The position numbers were made by a program, and so were the translations under genes. A stretch of 64,000 bases of DNA from the NCBI RefSeq assembly GCF_015558675.1, contig NZ_JADMOL010000001.1, positions 1,042,141 through 1,106,140 on the forward strand, given 5' to 3'. The notes under the pieces are model-generated. The model had not been told where the DNA came from, did no database searches, and saw only the letters and a list, made by a program, of their open reading frames with translations. Shown here in pieces: positions 42,619 to 52,032 of this stretch (within the stretch, counting starts at the first letter, position 1; each line of letters opens with the position of its first letter). Source of the DNA: Paenibacillus sp. 1001270B_150601_E10. GTDB taxonomy: Bacteria > Bacillota > Bacilli > Paenibacillales > Paenibacillaceae.

Positions 42619-43164
42619 ATGTTTCACTCACCGCTAACCGCTGTCTGGCCGCCTACCTATCGGCATTCCTTCATTCATCTTATGGTCCAGTCCCCCCATG
42701 TGCTATTTGTTTACTGGGATGTTCATGAGCGGAAGCGGAATATGATTGCAGCCCATTATCGTACCCCTTGGTCTTCATTACCCAAAATCATCCGCTTCTA
42801 TGCATATGAAGAAGAGACAACCGCCTTTGATCGTCCCGCCATGTGGGTCGATATTGAAGTGGGAGAGACATCATCGTGGTATTACCGAGAGGCCATCCCG
42901 AAGATGATCTATGCGGCCGATTATGGCATTGCCAATCAGGACGGCCAGTTTGTACCATTGCTTCGCTCCAACAAGTCTCGTACTCCAAGAAGCAAATCCA
43001 TGACTACGGCGGGAACAGAAAGCCACGGTGCGATCGTTTCAAGTGCCGACGCACATCCACAGCATCCAGATTCAGCCTCCTCGATCCTTTCTGATTATCA
43101 TTCACCATTCGAACAATTTTCAACGTACACCCTCTATACCACTCAAGAAGGAGCGAAGTCATGA
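42619..43164 (+). CDS. DUF4912-domain protein
   Basis: 181 residues. The first 115 residues fit DUF4912: FIHLMVQSPHVLFVYWDVHE, then a beta-sandwich ending WYYREAIPKMIYAADYG. This looks like a small carbohydrate-binding or immunoglobulin-like module. The last 60 residues are Ser/Thr/His-rich and probably disordered. AAAGGAGG precedes the ATG. It overlaps the GH57-GT4 fusion gene by 4 bases (ATGA). DUF4912 genes are known neighbours of GH57 genes, so a glucan-binding helper is plausible (inference). Confidence 0.8.
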   Translation: MFHSPLTAVWPPTYRHSFIHLMVQSPHVLFVYWDVHERKRNMIAAHYRTPWSSLPKIIRFYAYEEETTAFDRPAMWVDIEVGETSSWYYREAIPKMIYAADYGIANQDGQFVPLLRSNKSRTPRSKSMTTAGTESHGAIVSSADAHPQHPDSASSILSDYHSPFEQFSTYTLYTTQEGAKS

Positions 43165-46100
43165 CAGGATACGATCTAGGCAGGGCTTCTAAGCAAAAGG
43201 AGCAGCTTGGCTATGTTGCTCTGATCCTGCACGCCCATCTCCCCTATATTCGTCATCAAGAGCAGGATGATCTGATGGAGGAGCGTTGGTTTTTTGAAGC
43301 CATGACCGAGACCTACCTGCCGCTGCTCGATAGCTTTGCAAGGCTTACAGAGGAGCAGATTCCGTATCGAATAAGCATAAGCATGAGCCCTACGCTGCTT
43401 GCTCTCATGGAAGATCCCCTCATGCAGGAGCGCTATGAGCAGCATCTGGTCAAAAGTCTGCTTCTTGCAGAAAAGGAACTGAAACGGACAAAGGACGATC
43501 CCAAGCTTCATGCCACAGCACTTATGTACCACAGACGCTGGTCCGCCTGGCTTGAGCTGTACGACAAATGGGATCGGAATATCATTCCCGCCTTTAAGCA
43601 GCTTCAGCAGGAAGGCTCGATCGAGATTATGACCTGCTCGGCATCACACGCGTTTCTTCCATTTGTGAAGCATCCGGCACTTGCTCACGCTCAGATTGAA
43701 GTGGGATGTCTCGAATATGAGCGCCATTTTGGCATAAGACCAAGAGGAATGTGGCTGCCTGAATGCGCATACAGTGATGAGCTCTCTGCGATGCTTACGG
43801 AGAGCGGCATCCAATACATAATCATTGATCATCATGCCCTGCTGCTTGCAAGCGCCAAGGCTGCATCCACCTATACGCCTATCCAAGCTAATGGAGCAAG
43901 CGTTAAAGCCTTTGCGAGAGATCCCTATTCTTCAGAGCAGGTGTGGAGCAGCCACGAGGGATATCCAGGAGACCCCGATTACCGGGAATATTACCGAGAT
44001 ATCGGCTATGACCTTGGTTGGCATGATCAAGAGGAATGGGCGTACATAAAGCCCTTTGTCCTCTCAGACGGAACAAGAATGAATACCGGACTCAAGTACT
44101 ATCGAGTGACAGGAACGGGGATAGACAAAGAGCCTTATGTCGAAGAATGGGCCAATAATCGAGCGGTTATGCACGCAAGGCACTTTCTCGAAAGCCGGGA
44201 AAAGCAGCTTCAATCGATCCAAGCAGATGCATCCGCTCCGCCTATCATCGTTTGTCCATACGATGCAGAGCTGTTTGGACACTGGTGGTACGAAGGTCCT
44301 TATTGGATCGAGTCATTATTTAGGGAAATGCATCTGAAGCAGCAACATGCCGATCTGAAGTTCAGCTTTATTTCGCCTATTGATTACATTCATGCGCACC
44401 CCACTGTAGAAAGTGCGGATATCCCAACAAGCAGCTGGGGAAGAGGCGGCTATGGCGAAGTATGGCTTCAAGAACGCAATGACTGGATCTATCGGCATTT
44501 GCATCAGACAGAAGATCGATTGATCAATATCTTCACGATGGCATATGACGGACCGGAATGGGGCTTTCACCCTGTTAAAGATCGCATCGGCAATCAAGCA
44601 ATTCGTGAACTGTTTCTCGCGCAAAGCAGCGACTGGGCCTTCATTATCGATGCGGATACGGTTCCTTCCTACGCTATGGAGCGTACGAAGCAGCATATTC
44701 TGCGCTGTCATACGCTGCTCGATATGCTGGAGTCAGGGGTATATGACGAAGTTGTGTTATTCACGATGGAACGGGAGATCCCTTGCTTTTCAAGCATTCA
44801 AGCACAGCTTAGAAAGGACCTGCTTATATGGCAGCACCATGGTGATCAGCTGTATTACCCTGATGGATTCTTCATCGGGGATGCACAGGATCCATACCGC
44901 TTCCTAATTCAGCAGCAGCAGCGAAAGCCTCCATATCTGCAGCATGAAGCCAAGTCCCCCACGAAGCATGTGCTCATGCTTGCCTGGGAGTACCCGCCGC
45001 TCGTTGTAGGTGGCTTGTCGCGTGCTGTGTACGACTTGTCGCGCCACTTGGTCCATCAGCAGTGCCAGGTGCACGTGCTGACACGCTCTGTGCCTGGCAG
45101 CCCAGCCTACGAAAGCATGGATGGCGTTCACGTGTATCGCATCCCGCTGCCTTCTAGCGTAAGCACGATTCATTTTATGGACTGGGTGCTGCAAATGAAT
45201 ATAGCGCTTGCGGAAGCCTGCGACGCCTTTATCCAAGCCGGGTATGCGTTTGATTTTCTTCATGCCCACGATTGGCTTGTTTATGGCGCCGCTAAGAGCA
45301 TCAAGGACTTGTACCATATTCCGCTTATCTCCACGATTCATGCAACCGAGCATGGCCGGAACCATGGCGTGATCGCTAGCGAGCTTCAGCAGCGGATTCA
45401 CAATATGGAATATGCGCTGGCGAATGAATCGAGGGAAGTAATTGTGTGCAGCGAGGCGATGGTTAAGGAGATTGAGCGTCTGTTCCACGTTCCGAAAGCA
45501 CATATTCATCTGATTCCTAATGGAGTCGAATGCCGCCTGAAGGAAGGAGATCTGGTATTGCCGTGGTACCAGCGTCCTATGACAGAGGAGCTTCGCCATG
45601 TTCGAGCCCAATATGCTGCACCGGAAGAACCGATTCTCTTCTTTATTGGACGGCTCGTCTATGAAAAAGGCATTCAGGTCCTGCTTCACGCTTTAACCCA
45701 TGTGCAGCGAACTGTCCCTAATGTAAAGCTGATCATTGCCGGCACAGGGCCTATGATGAGCGAGCTTCGGTCGCTGATTGCCTCTCTACAGCTGGAGCAC
45801 GCCGTTCATCTGACTGGATTCGTCATGGACGAAGTCAGAGAGCATTTATTCCAAATTGCAGATGTCTGTGTCTTCCCTAGCCTGTATGAGCCTTTCGGCA
45901 TTGTGGCTCTGGAAGCAATGGGAGCCGGGATTCCCGTTGTCGTATCCGATACGGGCGGCCTTGCCGAGATCGTTGACCATGGCATAGACGGCTATAAAGC
46001 TCTGCCTGGACATGTGGAGTCTTTAGCTTGGCATATGACGGAACTGTTGCAAAACAAAGAGCTCGGCGTTCAATTTGCGGAGCGAGCACTTCACAAAGTG

Positions 46101-46172
46101 AAGACGCAATACGATTGGAATACGATCGCATTATCGACAAGACATGTTTATGAAAGGGTGATCGCTCAATGA
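43161..46172 (+). CDS. Fusion of GH57 1,4-alpha-glucan branching enzyme and GT4 glucan synthase
   Basis: 1003 residues. Residues 15-590 are GH57 of the branching-enzyme (DUF1957) type: LHAHLPYI near 23-30, nucleophile Glu201 in GMWLPECAY, acid/base Asp368 in CPYDAELFGHWWYEG, and the helical domain near 480-520. Residues 602-1003 are a GT4 synthase: a glycine loop in EYPPLVVGGLSRAV, HAHDWL, FIGRLVYEKGIQVL, and the EX7E motif in EPFGIVALEAMGAG. Chain elongation and alpha-1,6-branching would thus sit on one cytoplasmic polypeptide. Both catalytic sites look intact. The gene overlaps its neighbours by 4 bases on each side. The nucleotide-sugar donor is not defined by the sequence. Confidence 0.9.
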   Translation: MTGYDLGRASKQKEQLGYVALILHAHLPYIRHQEQDDLMEERWFFEAMTETYLPLLDSFARLTEEQIPYRISISMSPTLLALMEDPLMQERYEQHLVKSLLLAEKELKRTKDDPKLHATALMYHRRWSAWLELYDKWDRNIIPAFKQLQQEGSIEIMTCSASHAFLPFVKHPALAHAQIEVGCLEYERHFGIRPRGMWLPECAYSDELSAMLTESGIQYIIIDHHALLLASAKAASTYTPIQANGASVKAFARDPYSSEQVWSSHEGYPGDPDYREYYRDIGYDLGWHDQEEWAYIKPFVLSDGTRMNTGLKYYRVTGTGIDKEPYVEEWANNRAVMHARHFLESREKQLQSIQADASAPPIIVCPYDAELFGHWWYEGPYWIESLFREMHLKQQHADLKFSFISPIDYIHAHPTVESADIPTSSWGRGGYGEVWLQERNDWIYRHLHQTEDRLINIFTMAYDGPEWGFHPVKDRIGNQAIRELFLAQSSDWAFIIDADTVPSYAMERTKQHILRCHTLLDMLESGVYDEVVLFTMEREIPCFSSIQAQLRKDLLIWQHHGDQLYYPDGFFIGDAQDPYRFLIQQQQRKPPYLQHEAKSPTKHVLMLAWEYPPLVVGGLSRAVYDLSRHLVHQQCQVHVLTRSVPGSPAYESMDGVHVYRIPLPSSVSTIHFMDWVLQMNIALAEACDAFIQAGYAFDFLHAHDWLVYGAAKSIKDLYHIPLISTIHATEHGRNHGVIASELQQRIHNMEYALANESREVIVCSEAMVKEIERLFHVPKAHIHLIPNGVECRLKEGDLVLPWYQRPMTEELRHVRAQYAAPEEPILFFIGRLVYEKGIQVLLHALTHVQRTVPNVKLIIAGTGPMMSELRSLIASLQLEHAVHLTGFVMDEVREHLFQIADVCVFPSLYEPFGIVALEAMGAGIPVVVSDTGGLAEIVDHGIDGYKALPGHVESLAWHMTELLQNKELGVQFAERALHKVKTQYDWNTIALSTRHVYERVIAQ

Positions 46173-48595
46173 AAGCCGTAATTATGGCTGGTGGGAAAGG
46201 TACTCGCCTTCGTCCCCTTACGCTGAATACGCCAAAGCCAATGGTACCTCTCCTGAATCGACCTTGTATGGAGTATATCATTGAGCTGTTGAAGCGATAC
46301 GACATTCATCAGATCGCGGTCACCGTTCAATACTTGCCAGAAGTGATTCGCAATCACTTTGGCGATGGATCTCAATATGGCGTTGAGCTTTACTATGCCG
46401 AAGAAGAGACTCCGCTTGGAACCGCAGGCAGCATCAAAAATGCTGCATCCTTCCTAGATGAGACGTTCATTGTCATCAGCGGCGATGCGTTAACTGACTT
46501 CAATCTCAGGGCAGCCATCGCCTATCATAAAGAAAAAGAAGCCCTCGCCACCATGGTGTTGACTCAGGTAGAGTCTCCACTTGAGTATGGTGTCGTCATG
46601 ACTGCTGAAGATGGCAAAGTGACTCGCTTTCTTGAAAAGCCTAGCTGGAGCGAGGTGTTCAGCGATACGGTCAATACAGGCATCTATGTGCTGGAGCCAG
46701 AGATCTTGGACTGGATTCCTGATGATGCGCCGTACGATTTCAGCTTGAACCTATTCCCGGAGCTTCTTAAGAAAAATGAGCCACTGTATGGCTACGTAGC
46801 AGACGGCTATTGGTCCGACATCGGCAATCTGCAGCAGTACCGGAAGACCCAATTCGATATGCTGGATGGTCATGTCGATGTCGCCATTCAAGCGACAGAG
46901 ATCGAGCCCGGCATTTATGTAGAACCTGACGTAAAGCTTCCTTCCACATTGCCGTTGAAGGCGCCGGCCTATATTGGGTCGCGCTGCACGCTGCATCCAA
47001 GCAGCAAGCTCGGTCCTTATACCATTCTAGGACGAGGCAATACACTGCTTCCTTCTAGCAAGCTGGAGCGAACCATTGTTTGGTGCGGCAATTATATCGG
47101 GGAGGGTGCTGAGCTTCATGAAGCGCTCCTCATGGACCGCACAGTTGTAGGCAGCTTTGCCCAGCTCCAAGAAGGAGCCGTCATTGGAAGCTCGTGCACG
47201 ATCGGTTCGAATGCCTCAATCAAGGCAAGCGTGCGCCTATGGCCACATAAGACGGTTCCCGCTAAAGGAATCGTCCATACGTCAATGATCTGGACCGATC
47301 CGACTGCGAAGCCTTTATTCCAAAGCAAAGGCGTCATTGGCATTCCAAACCTGGAGCTGCATCCTGAACGTGCAAGCCGGCTGGCTGAAGCCTATGGCTC
47401 TACCCTTCCTGCGGCGTCGACGGTGGTCATCTCAACCTCGGCCCACCCGTATGCTGATCTGCTCAAGCATGCTTGCAGCACAGGCCTTCGCACCATTGGC
47501 ATTCATGTCCTTGATCTAGGCCATTGCTCAGAAGAAGTTACACGGCATGCCGTTCAGTACCATTCAGGCGCAGGTGCGATCCATATCTCCCTGCTGGAGC
47601 AATCCTCAAATCCGATGATGCTGATTCAATGGATGGATGATCAAGGGAAGCCGATTGCCAAGTCAATGGAGCGCAAGCTGGAGAATGCTTTTTACCAAGA
47701 GGATTATCCGAGAACGCACTGGAATCAGATCGGTTCCTATCGAAACTATTCGCATGCCAATGAGGACTATCTAAGCGTTCTTGAATCACATATTGATTTC
47801 GCCATGATTCGAAAAGCCAACCTAAGCTACGTGCTTCATCTTAGCACAGAGCAGGAACAGCAGCTGCTTATGCAGTGGACGAAGCTGATCGGAGGAACAG
47901 GGCTTCTTACCCAGCATACCCATGAGCCTGACTTGAACGTTCTCGAAATTGTGCATCATACCCATGCGGATCTTGGGATATTTATCGAGGATTCTAGTCA
48001 ATTGTCGCTTATTACGCCATCTGGTCATATATTGAATGATGACCAAATGATAGCCCTGATCATGACGTCCATTGCTTCTTCTCATCCAAATGCTACCCTC
48101 GGCGTGCCTTCCAGCCTGCTTGGAACCATTCCATCATCACTGAAGGATGGGACGCTGCAAGTAAGACGAACGAAGGAATCGCTCCGCTCTATCATGGAGG
48201 AGACTTCGGGGCTGCCATTCTCGCCATTCGCCTACCGTCTCTATGCGCTTAGCCTCATTCTTCAATATATGGCTGGTGCTAAGATCGGATTGGATACGCT
48301 CGCCGAGATGAATCCATTTGGTTATACAGCCAAGGAAGAAGTAATGTGCAGCTGGCATGAAAAGGGCGCAATCATGCGCGAGCTGATGACTTGGGTGCGT
48401 TCATCCGGTCAGGAAGCGGAGCTGATGGACGGTATTCGCATTCAAACGGCAGAAGGCTCTGTCTTGATTCTGCCAGATCAGGATGAGCCGATCTTTCAAG
48501 TCTTCGCCCAATCCGACAGCTCCGCGCAAGCCAAGCTTCTCGCTCACAGCTATGCTTCACAGATTGTCCAATCCCACCAAAGCTTAAGGAAGTGA
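46169..48595 (+). CDS. NDP-sugar pyrophosphorylase with a degenerate phosphohexomutase-like C-terminus
   Basis: 808 residues. Residues 1-235 are a nucleotidyltransferase: GGKGTRLRPLTLNTPKPM, ETPLGTAGSIKNA, SGDALTDF, FLEKPSW. Residues about 250-375 are a left-handed beta-helix with hexapeptide-like repeats. The rest (about 380-808) resembles phosphoglucomutase/phosphomannomutase. However, the catalytic serine loop, normally TASHNP, reads HISLLEQSSNP near residue 472, so mutase activity is doubtful. It probably makes the activated sugar (such as ADP- or GDP-glucose) for the synthase encoded just upstream. It overlaps that gene by 4 bases. Confidence 0.83.
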   Translation: MKAVIMAGGKGTRLRPLTLNTPKPMVPLLNRPCMEYIIELLKRYDIHQIAVTVQYLPEVIRNHFGDGSQYGVELYYAEEETPLGTAGSIKNAASFLDETFIVISGDALTDFNLRAAIAYHKEKEALATMVLTQVESPLEYGVVMTAEDGKVTRFLEKPSWSEVFSDTVNTGIYVLEPEILDWIPDDAPYDFSLNLFPELLKKNEPLYGYVADGYWSDIGNLQQYRKTQFDMLDGHVDVAIQATEIEPGIYVEPDVKLPSTLPLKAPAYIGSRCTLHPSSKLGPYTILGRGNTLLPSSKLERTIVWCGNYIGEGAELHEALLMDRTVVGSFAQLQEGAVIGSSCTIGSNASIKASVRLWPHKTVPAKGIVHTSMIWTDPTAKPLFQSKGVIGIPNLELHPERASRLAEAYGSTLPAASTVVISTSAHPYADLLKHACSTGLRTIGIHVLDLGHCSEEVTRHAVQYHSGAGAIHISLLEQSSNPMMLIQWMDDQGKPIAKSMERKLENAFYQEDYPRTHWNQIGSYRNYSHANEDYLSVLESHIDFAMIRKANLSYVLHLSTEQEQQLLMQWTKLIGGTGLLTQHTHEPDLNVLEIVHHTHADLGIFIEDSSQLSLITPSGHILNDDQMIALIMTSIASSHPNATLGVPSSLLGTIPSSLKDGTLQVRRTKESLRSIMEETSGLPFSPFAYRLYALSLILQYMAGAKIGLDTLAEMNPFGYTAKEEVMCSWHEKGAIMRELMTWVRSSGQEAELMDGIRIQTAEGSVLILPDQDEPIFQVFAQSDSSAQAKLLAHSYASQIVQSHQSLRK

Positions 48596-48599
48596 TCAG

Positions 48600-50615
48600 G
48601 TGCCGCGATACCTTGTCGTAGGCAACGGGAAGTGTCTAGTGAACCTGGATCAGCATGCCTTTATTCGGGACATCTACTTTCCATATGTCGGACAGCTAAA
48701 TCATGTAGGAGGCTATTCCTGTCGCCTGGGAGTATGGGTAGAAGGTCAATTTCGATGGCTTGACGATGCAAAATGGGAGCGCACCTTAGGCTATGTGCAC
48801 GAATCGCTTGTCACCGAAATGATTGCCTATCATCCAGAGCTTCAAATTACCTTGTCGATGAATGATGCCGTTCATCAGCGAGAGCCGATCTATCTGAAGC
48901 GCGTGTCCATAACGAATCATGCCGATCATGATCGAGAGATTCGTCTGTTCTTCCATCAGGATCTCGCCATTAACGAAACCGAGGTAGGCGACACAGCGGT
49001 CTACTACCCCGAGAATCACACCGTCTTTCACTATAAGAAAGACTGCTACTTCATGTTCAACGCCTGCTCTGAACAGCCCATCACATCTGACCTGCTCGAT
49101 CCACTAGGAGAAGAGCTCCCTCCGCTAGAGGGGATCTATGAATTTACAACAGGCATCAAGCGTTTCCACCAGGCAGAAGGTACCTGGAGAGACGCTGAGG
49201 ACGGTCATCTCATGATGAACCCTATTGCACAGGGCTCTGTCGACAGCACGATCAGCATTCGTACCTTCAGCGGTGCCCGCGAGACGTCCAATCACTATTA
49301 TTGGTTCGCTGCAGGTAAACGCCTTAGTGAAGTGAAGCGGCTTGACCAGTACGTAAGAGACAGCCATCCCGGGCGACTGATTGATCGGGTCGAAACGTAT
49401 TGGAGGAGATGGGTCAACAAGAAGAACCCTGACTTTGCCAATCTCGATCCTTCCCTTATCCGCCTATACAAGCAAAGCCTATTGATGGTGCGAACACAGA
49501 CTGATGCGAATGGTGCCATTATCGCAGCCAATGACACGGATATTATGCAGTTCAACCGCGATCATTACAGCTATATGTGGCCGCGTGACGGCGCACTTGT
49601 GGCCAAAGCCATGTCATCAGCCGGCTATCATGGAATGATTGCCCCATTCTTTCGCTTCTGTGAATCCGCACTAAGTGATGAAGGCTATTTGCAGCATAAG
49701 TACAACCCGGACGGAACCGTCGGCTCCAGCTGGCACCCATATCTCCACGACGGAAAACCGCAGCTTCCGATTCAAGAAGATGAGACAGCTCTTGTCCTGC
49801 ATGCCTTGTGGCACGACTATACTTGCCATGGAGATATTGAACTCTCCCAATCCTTGTATCAATCGCTCGTCCGCAAAGGAGCAAAGTTCCTGCTTCATTA
49901 TCAGGACGATCGGCTTCATCTTCCGCTGCCGAGCTATGATCTATGGGAGGAACGCTACGGCATCTTTACCTTTACCGCATCTGCGGTATACGGCGGGTTG
50001 ATGGCTGCTTCCCGCTTCGCCTCCCTATTTGGAGATGATGTGCGGGCAGAGCATTATCTGCAAGGCGCCGAACGGATTAAGCATGGCATGCTCACGCATT
50101 TATGGAATGAGGAGCAGCAATCGTTTGCAAGAGGCCTCTATCGAAAAGATGGACACTGGGTGCAGGATATGACGGCTGAGAGCAGCATCTTTGGCGTGTA
50201 TGAATTTGACGTGCTGCCTGCCTCTGATTCCCGCGTTGTCTCTACAATGCAGCGCCTTCGGGAAAAGCTCTCCAATAAGATGAGCATTGGCGGGATCGCA
50301 CGCTATACGCAGGACTATTACTTCCAGCGCTGCCAAGATATCCATACTGCCCCCGGCAACCCATGGATCATCTGTACGTTATGGCTTGCAGCTCATGAGA
50401 TTGCAGTTGCCAACACGCTCGACGAGTTGGCTTCCCCGCTTGAAACGCTTCGCTGGGTTGAGCGATACAGCTTGCCCGGAGGCGTATTGTCTGAGCAGCT
50501 TGATCCCTATACTGGTGCTCCCGTGTCCGTCGCTCCACTCACTTGGTCCCATGCGACCTATGTAGACACTGTACTCAAATATGTTGCGAAGTATAAAGAG
50601 CTGGAAGCGTTGTAA
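48600..50615 (+). CDS. GH15 glucoamylase-type glycoside hydrolase
   Basis: 671 residues. The N-terminal beta-sandwich (about 1-270) begins PRYLVVGNGKCLVNLDQHAFIRD. The (alpha/alpha)6 barrel has MWPRDGALVAKAM, the acid Glu in QEDETALVLHALW, and, at the end, SEQLDPYTGAPVSVAPLTWSHA. No signal peptide is present, so it acts inside the cell, probably releasing glucose from the product of the operon. The start is GTG, 9 bases after AAGGA and 4 bases after the previous stop. Confidence 0.9.
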   Translation: MPRYLVVGNGKCLVNLDQHAFIRDIYFPYVGQLNHVGGYSCRLGVWVEGQFRWLDDAKWERTLGYVHESLVTEMIAYHPELQITLSMNDAVHQREPIYLKRVSITNHADHDREIRLFFHQDLAINETEVGDTAVYYPENHTVFHYKKDCYFMFNACSEQPITSDLLDPLGEELPPLEGIYEFTTGIKRFHQAEGTWRDAEDGHLMMNPIAQGSVDSTISIRTFSGARETSNHYYWFAAGKRLSEVKRLDQYVRDSHPGRLIDRVETYWRRWVNKKNPDFANLDPSLIRLYKQSLLMVRTQTDANGAIIAANDTDIMQFNRDHYSYMWPRDGALVAKAMSSAGYHGMIAPFFRFCESALSDEGYLQHKYNPDGTVGSSWHPYLHDGKPQLPIQEDETALVLHALWHDYTCHGDIELSQSLYQSLVRKGAKFLLHYQDDRLHLPLPSYDLWEERYGIFTFTASAVYGGLMAASRFASLFGDDVRAEHYLQGAERIKHGMLTHLWNEEQQSFARGLYRKDGHWVQDMTAESSIFGVYEFDVLPASDSRVVSTMQRLREKLSNKMSIGGIARYTQDYYFQRCQDIHTAPGNPWIICTLWLAAHEIAVANTLDELASPLETLRWVERYSLPGGVLSEQLDPYTGAPVSVAPLTWSHATYVDTVLKYVAKYKELEAL

Positions 50616-50667
50616 CAACGATTCCTTTATAATCATTAGCGTGAAATGCAAGCTTTGAAATAACAAC

Positions 50668-50700
50668 AAAAAACCACGTAGGATATCCTGCGTGGTTTTG
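50668..50700. terminator. Bidirectional terminator
   Basis: AAAACCACG-T-AGGATATCCT-G-CGTGGTTTT, a nearly perfect stem between the alpha-glucan operon (+) and the peroxiredoxin gene (-). Confidence 0.85.
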
Positions 50701-50722
50701 CTATTTACAAAGCAGCTAAGCC

Positions 50723-51268
50723 TTAAGCGTTCAGATTTTTGTCGCCTGGCTTCCAGTTGATCGGACACAAGCCGCCAGACTGCAAGGCTTGCAGAACACG
50801 AAGCGTCTCTTCAACCGAGCGTCCTACATTATTGTGGTTCACAACTTGATACTTGAGCTCGCCTTCAGGATCAATGATAAATAGTCCGCGAAGCGCTACG
50901 CCTTCTTCTTCGATTAACACACCATAATCACGTGCGACGTTCTTCGTGATATCTGATGCCAGAGGAAAGTTAAGCTTGCCAAGACCATTATTCTCTACAG
51001 GCGTATTAATCCAGGCCTTGTGGCTATGAATGGAGTCAACGGATACCCCCAGCACTTCGGTATCAAGCTTCTTAAACTCCTCATAAGCGGTGCTAAGAGC
51101 CGTAATTTCCGTTGGACAAACGAAAGTGAAATCAAGTGGATAGAAGAACAATACCAGCCATTTGCCGCGATAATCGGACAACTGTGCTGCACCAAAGCCT
51201 TGTCCGTCGCCTGATGCGGTCTCCATGTTGAAGTCTGGGGCTGGTCTGCCTACTAAACGTTCTGCCAT
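50723..51268 (-). CDS. 2-Cys peroxiredoxin (AhpC/Prx1 type)
   Basis: 181 residues. The peroxidatic Cys51 lies in DFTFVCPTE and the resolving Cys168 in GGLCPINWKPG, so it is a typical 2-Cys enzyme that reduces hydrogen and organic peroxides in the cytoplasm. A YF-type C-terminal tail is absent, suggesting low sensitivity to overoxidation. No AhpF is adjacent; thioredoxin may reduce it. The 318-base A+T-rich interval upstream (51269-51586) should hold the promoter. I looked for a PerR box there and found no convincing match. Confidence 0.93.
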   Translation of the reverse strand: MAERLVGRPAPDFNMETASGDGQGFGAAQLSDYRGKWLVLFFYPLDFTFVCPTEITALSTAYEEFKKLDTEVLGVSVDSIHSHKAWINTPVENNGLGKLNFPLASDITKNVARDYGVLIEEEGVALRGLFIIDPEGELKYQVVNHNNVGRSVEETLRVLQALQSGGLCPINWKPGDKNLNA

Positions 51269-51586
51269 TATGATTGGCCTCCTTCATCTATGTGAGGTTG
51301 TAACTCGTTATGTAAATGATCGGATGCATAACAAGCATGAAGCTTGTCCGCTTAATTCATGATCATATGCGAATGGTATCATTTATTTTATAATCGTGTC
51401 AATTTTATTCTAATTATCATTTGATATTTATTTTAAATTTAAACTATCGTCATCATATGCGTCAAACCTCAATGTGAGATTTGGTATAACCCGCCTATAT
51501 TGATTTCAAATCTATAATCCACTCCATAATAAAGTCAATTCCATAAAAAAGATGAAAAAGCTCTATCTCCATCCATCATACCCGAT

Positions 51587-51874
51587 TTAGATTGGCAGTA
51601 ACCCTTGGCGCTCGACTGCTGGCTTGCACGATGCGCAGACCCCAATCACTCTGCCATCAGGAGTTGCATAGAACGTAAGCTTCTTCGAGGGCTGTTTGCA
51701 ATGGGAGCATTTCTGGGAAGCTCCCTTTCCACGCATCGGTTCGGATGTCTTTGCCTTCTTTGCCTGCGACAGCGATACGACATTGTCAGATCCATTCTTA
51801 AACTTTTTTCTTCCTATTATAATAGCTGAAATCAGCAACAGTACGAGCAGTATGCTTGCAACCGTTATCCACAT
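51587..51874 (-). CDS. Small membrane-anchored zinc-finger-like protein
   Basis: 95 residues. One N-terminal membrane span (about 3-21: VASILLVLLLISAIIIG) is followed by a basic linker and a CxxC...CxxC pair (CSHCKQ and CASCKP) separated by about 24 residues, probably one zinc site. AGGAAGGAGAG precedes the ATG. Function unknown. Confidence 0.7.
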   Translation of the reverse strand: MWITVASILLVLLLISAIIIGRKKFKNGSDNVVSLSQAKKAKTSEPMRGKGASQKCSHCKQPSKKLTFYATPDGRVIGVCASCKPAVERQGLLPI

Positions 51875-51943
51875 CTATTCTCTCTCCTTCCTTCTATTAT
51901 AATACCCAATAACCATGCCCAATCACAGTGTCATTGAACATGC

Positions 51944-51981
51944 AAAAAAGAGCTAACGACGACATGCAGCCGTGTTAGCTC
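51944..51981 (-). terminator. Terminator after leuB
   Basis: Minus strand GAGCTAAC pairs with GTTAGCTC across a 16-base loop, followed by TTTTTT. It lies 52 bases past the leuB stop. Confidence 0.82.
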
Positions 51982-52032
51982 GATAGAAGGATTATTTAGC
52001 TATTGCAACACTTTACTGTGCAATGATAGGGA

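Noticed and set aside
44904..45689. 261-residue minus-strand frame opposite the GT4 domain
   Set aside because: The plus-strand frame carries the conserved GT4 motifs; the complement has none.
51269..51586. PerR box upstream of the peroxiredoxin gene
   Set aside because: A+T-rich stretches resemble half-sites, but no 7-1-7 match to TTATAAT-N-ATTATAA is convincing.
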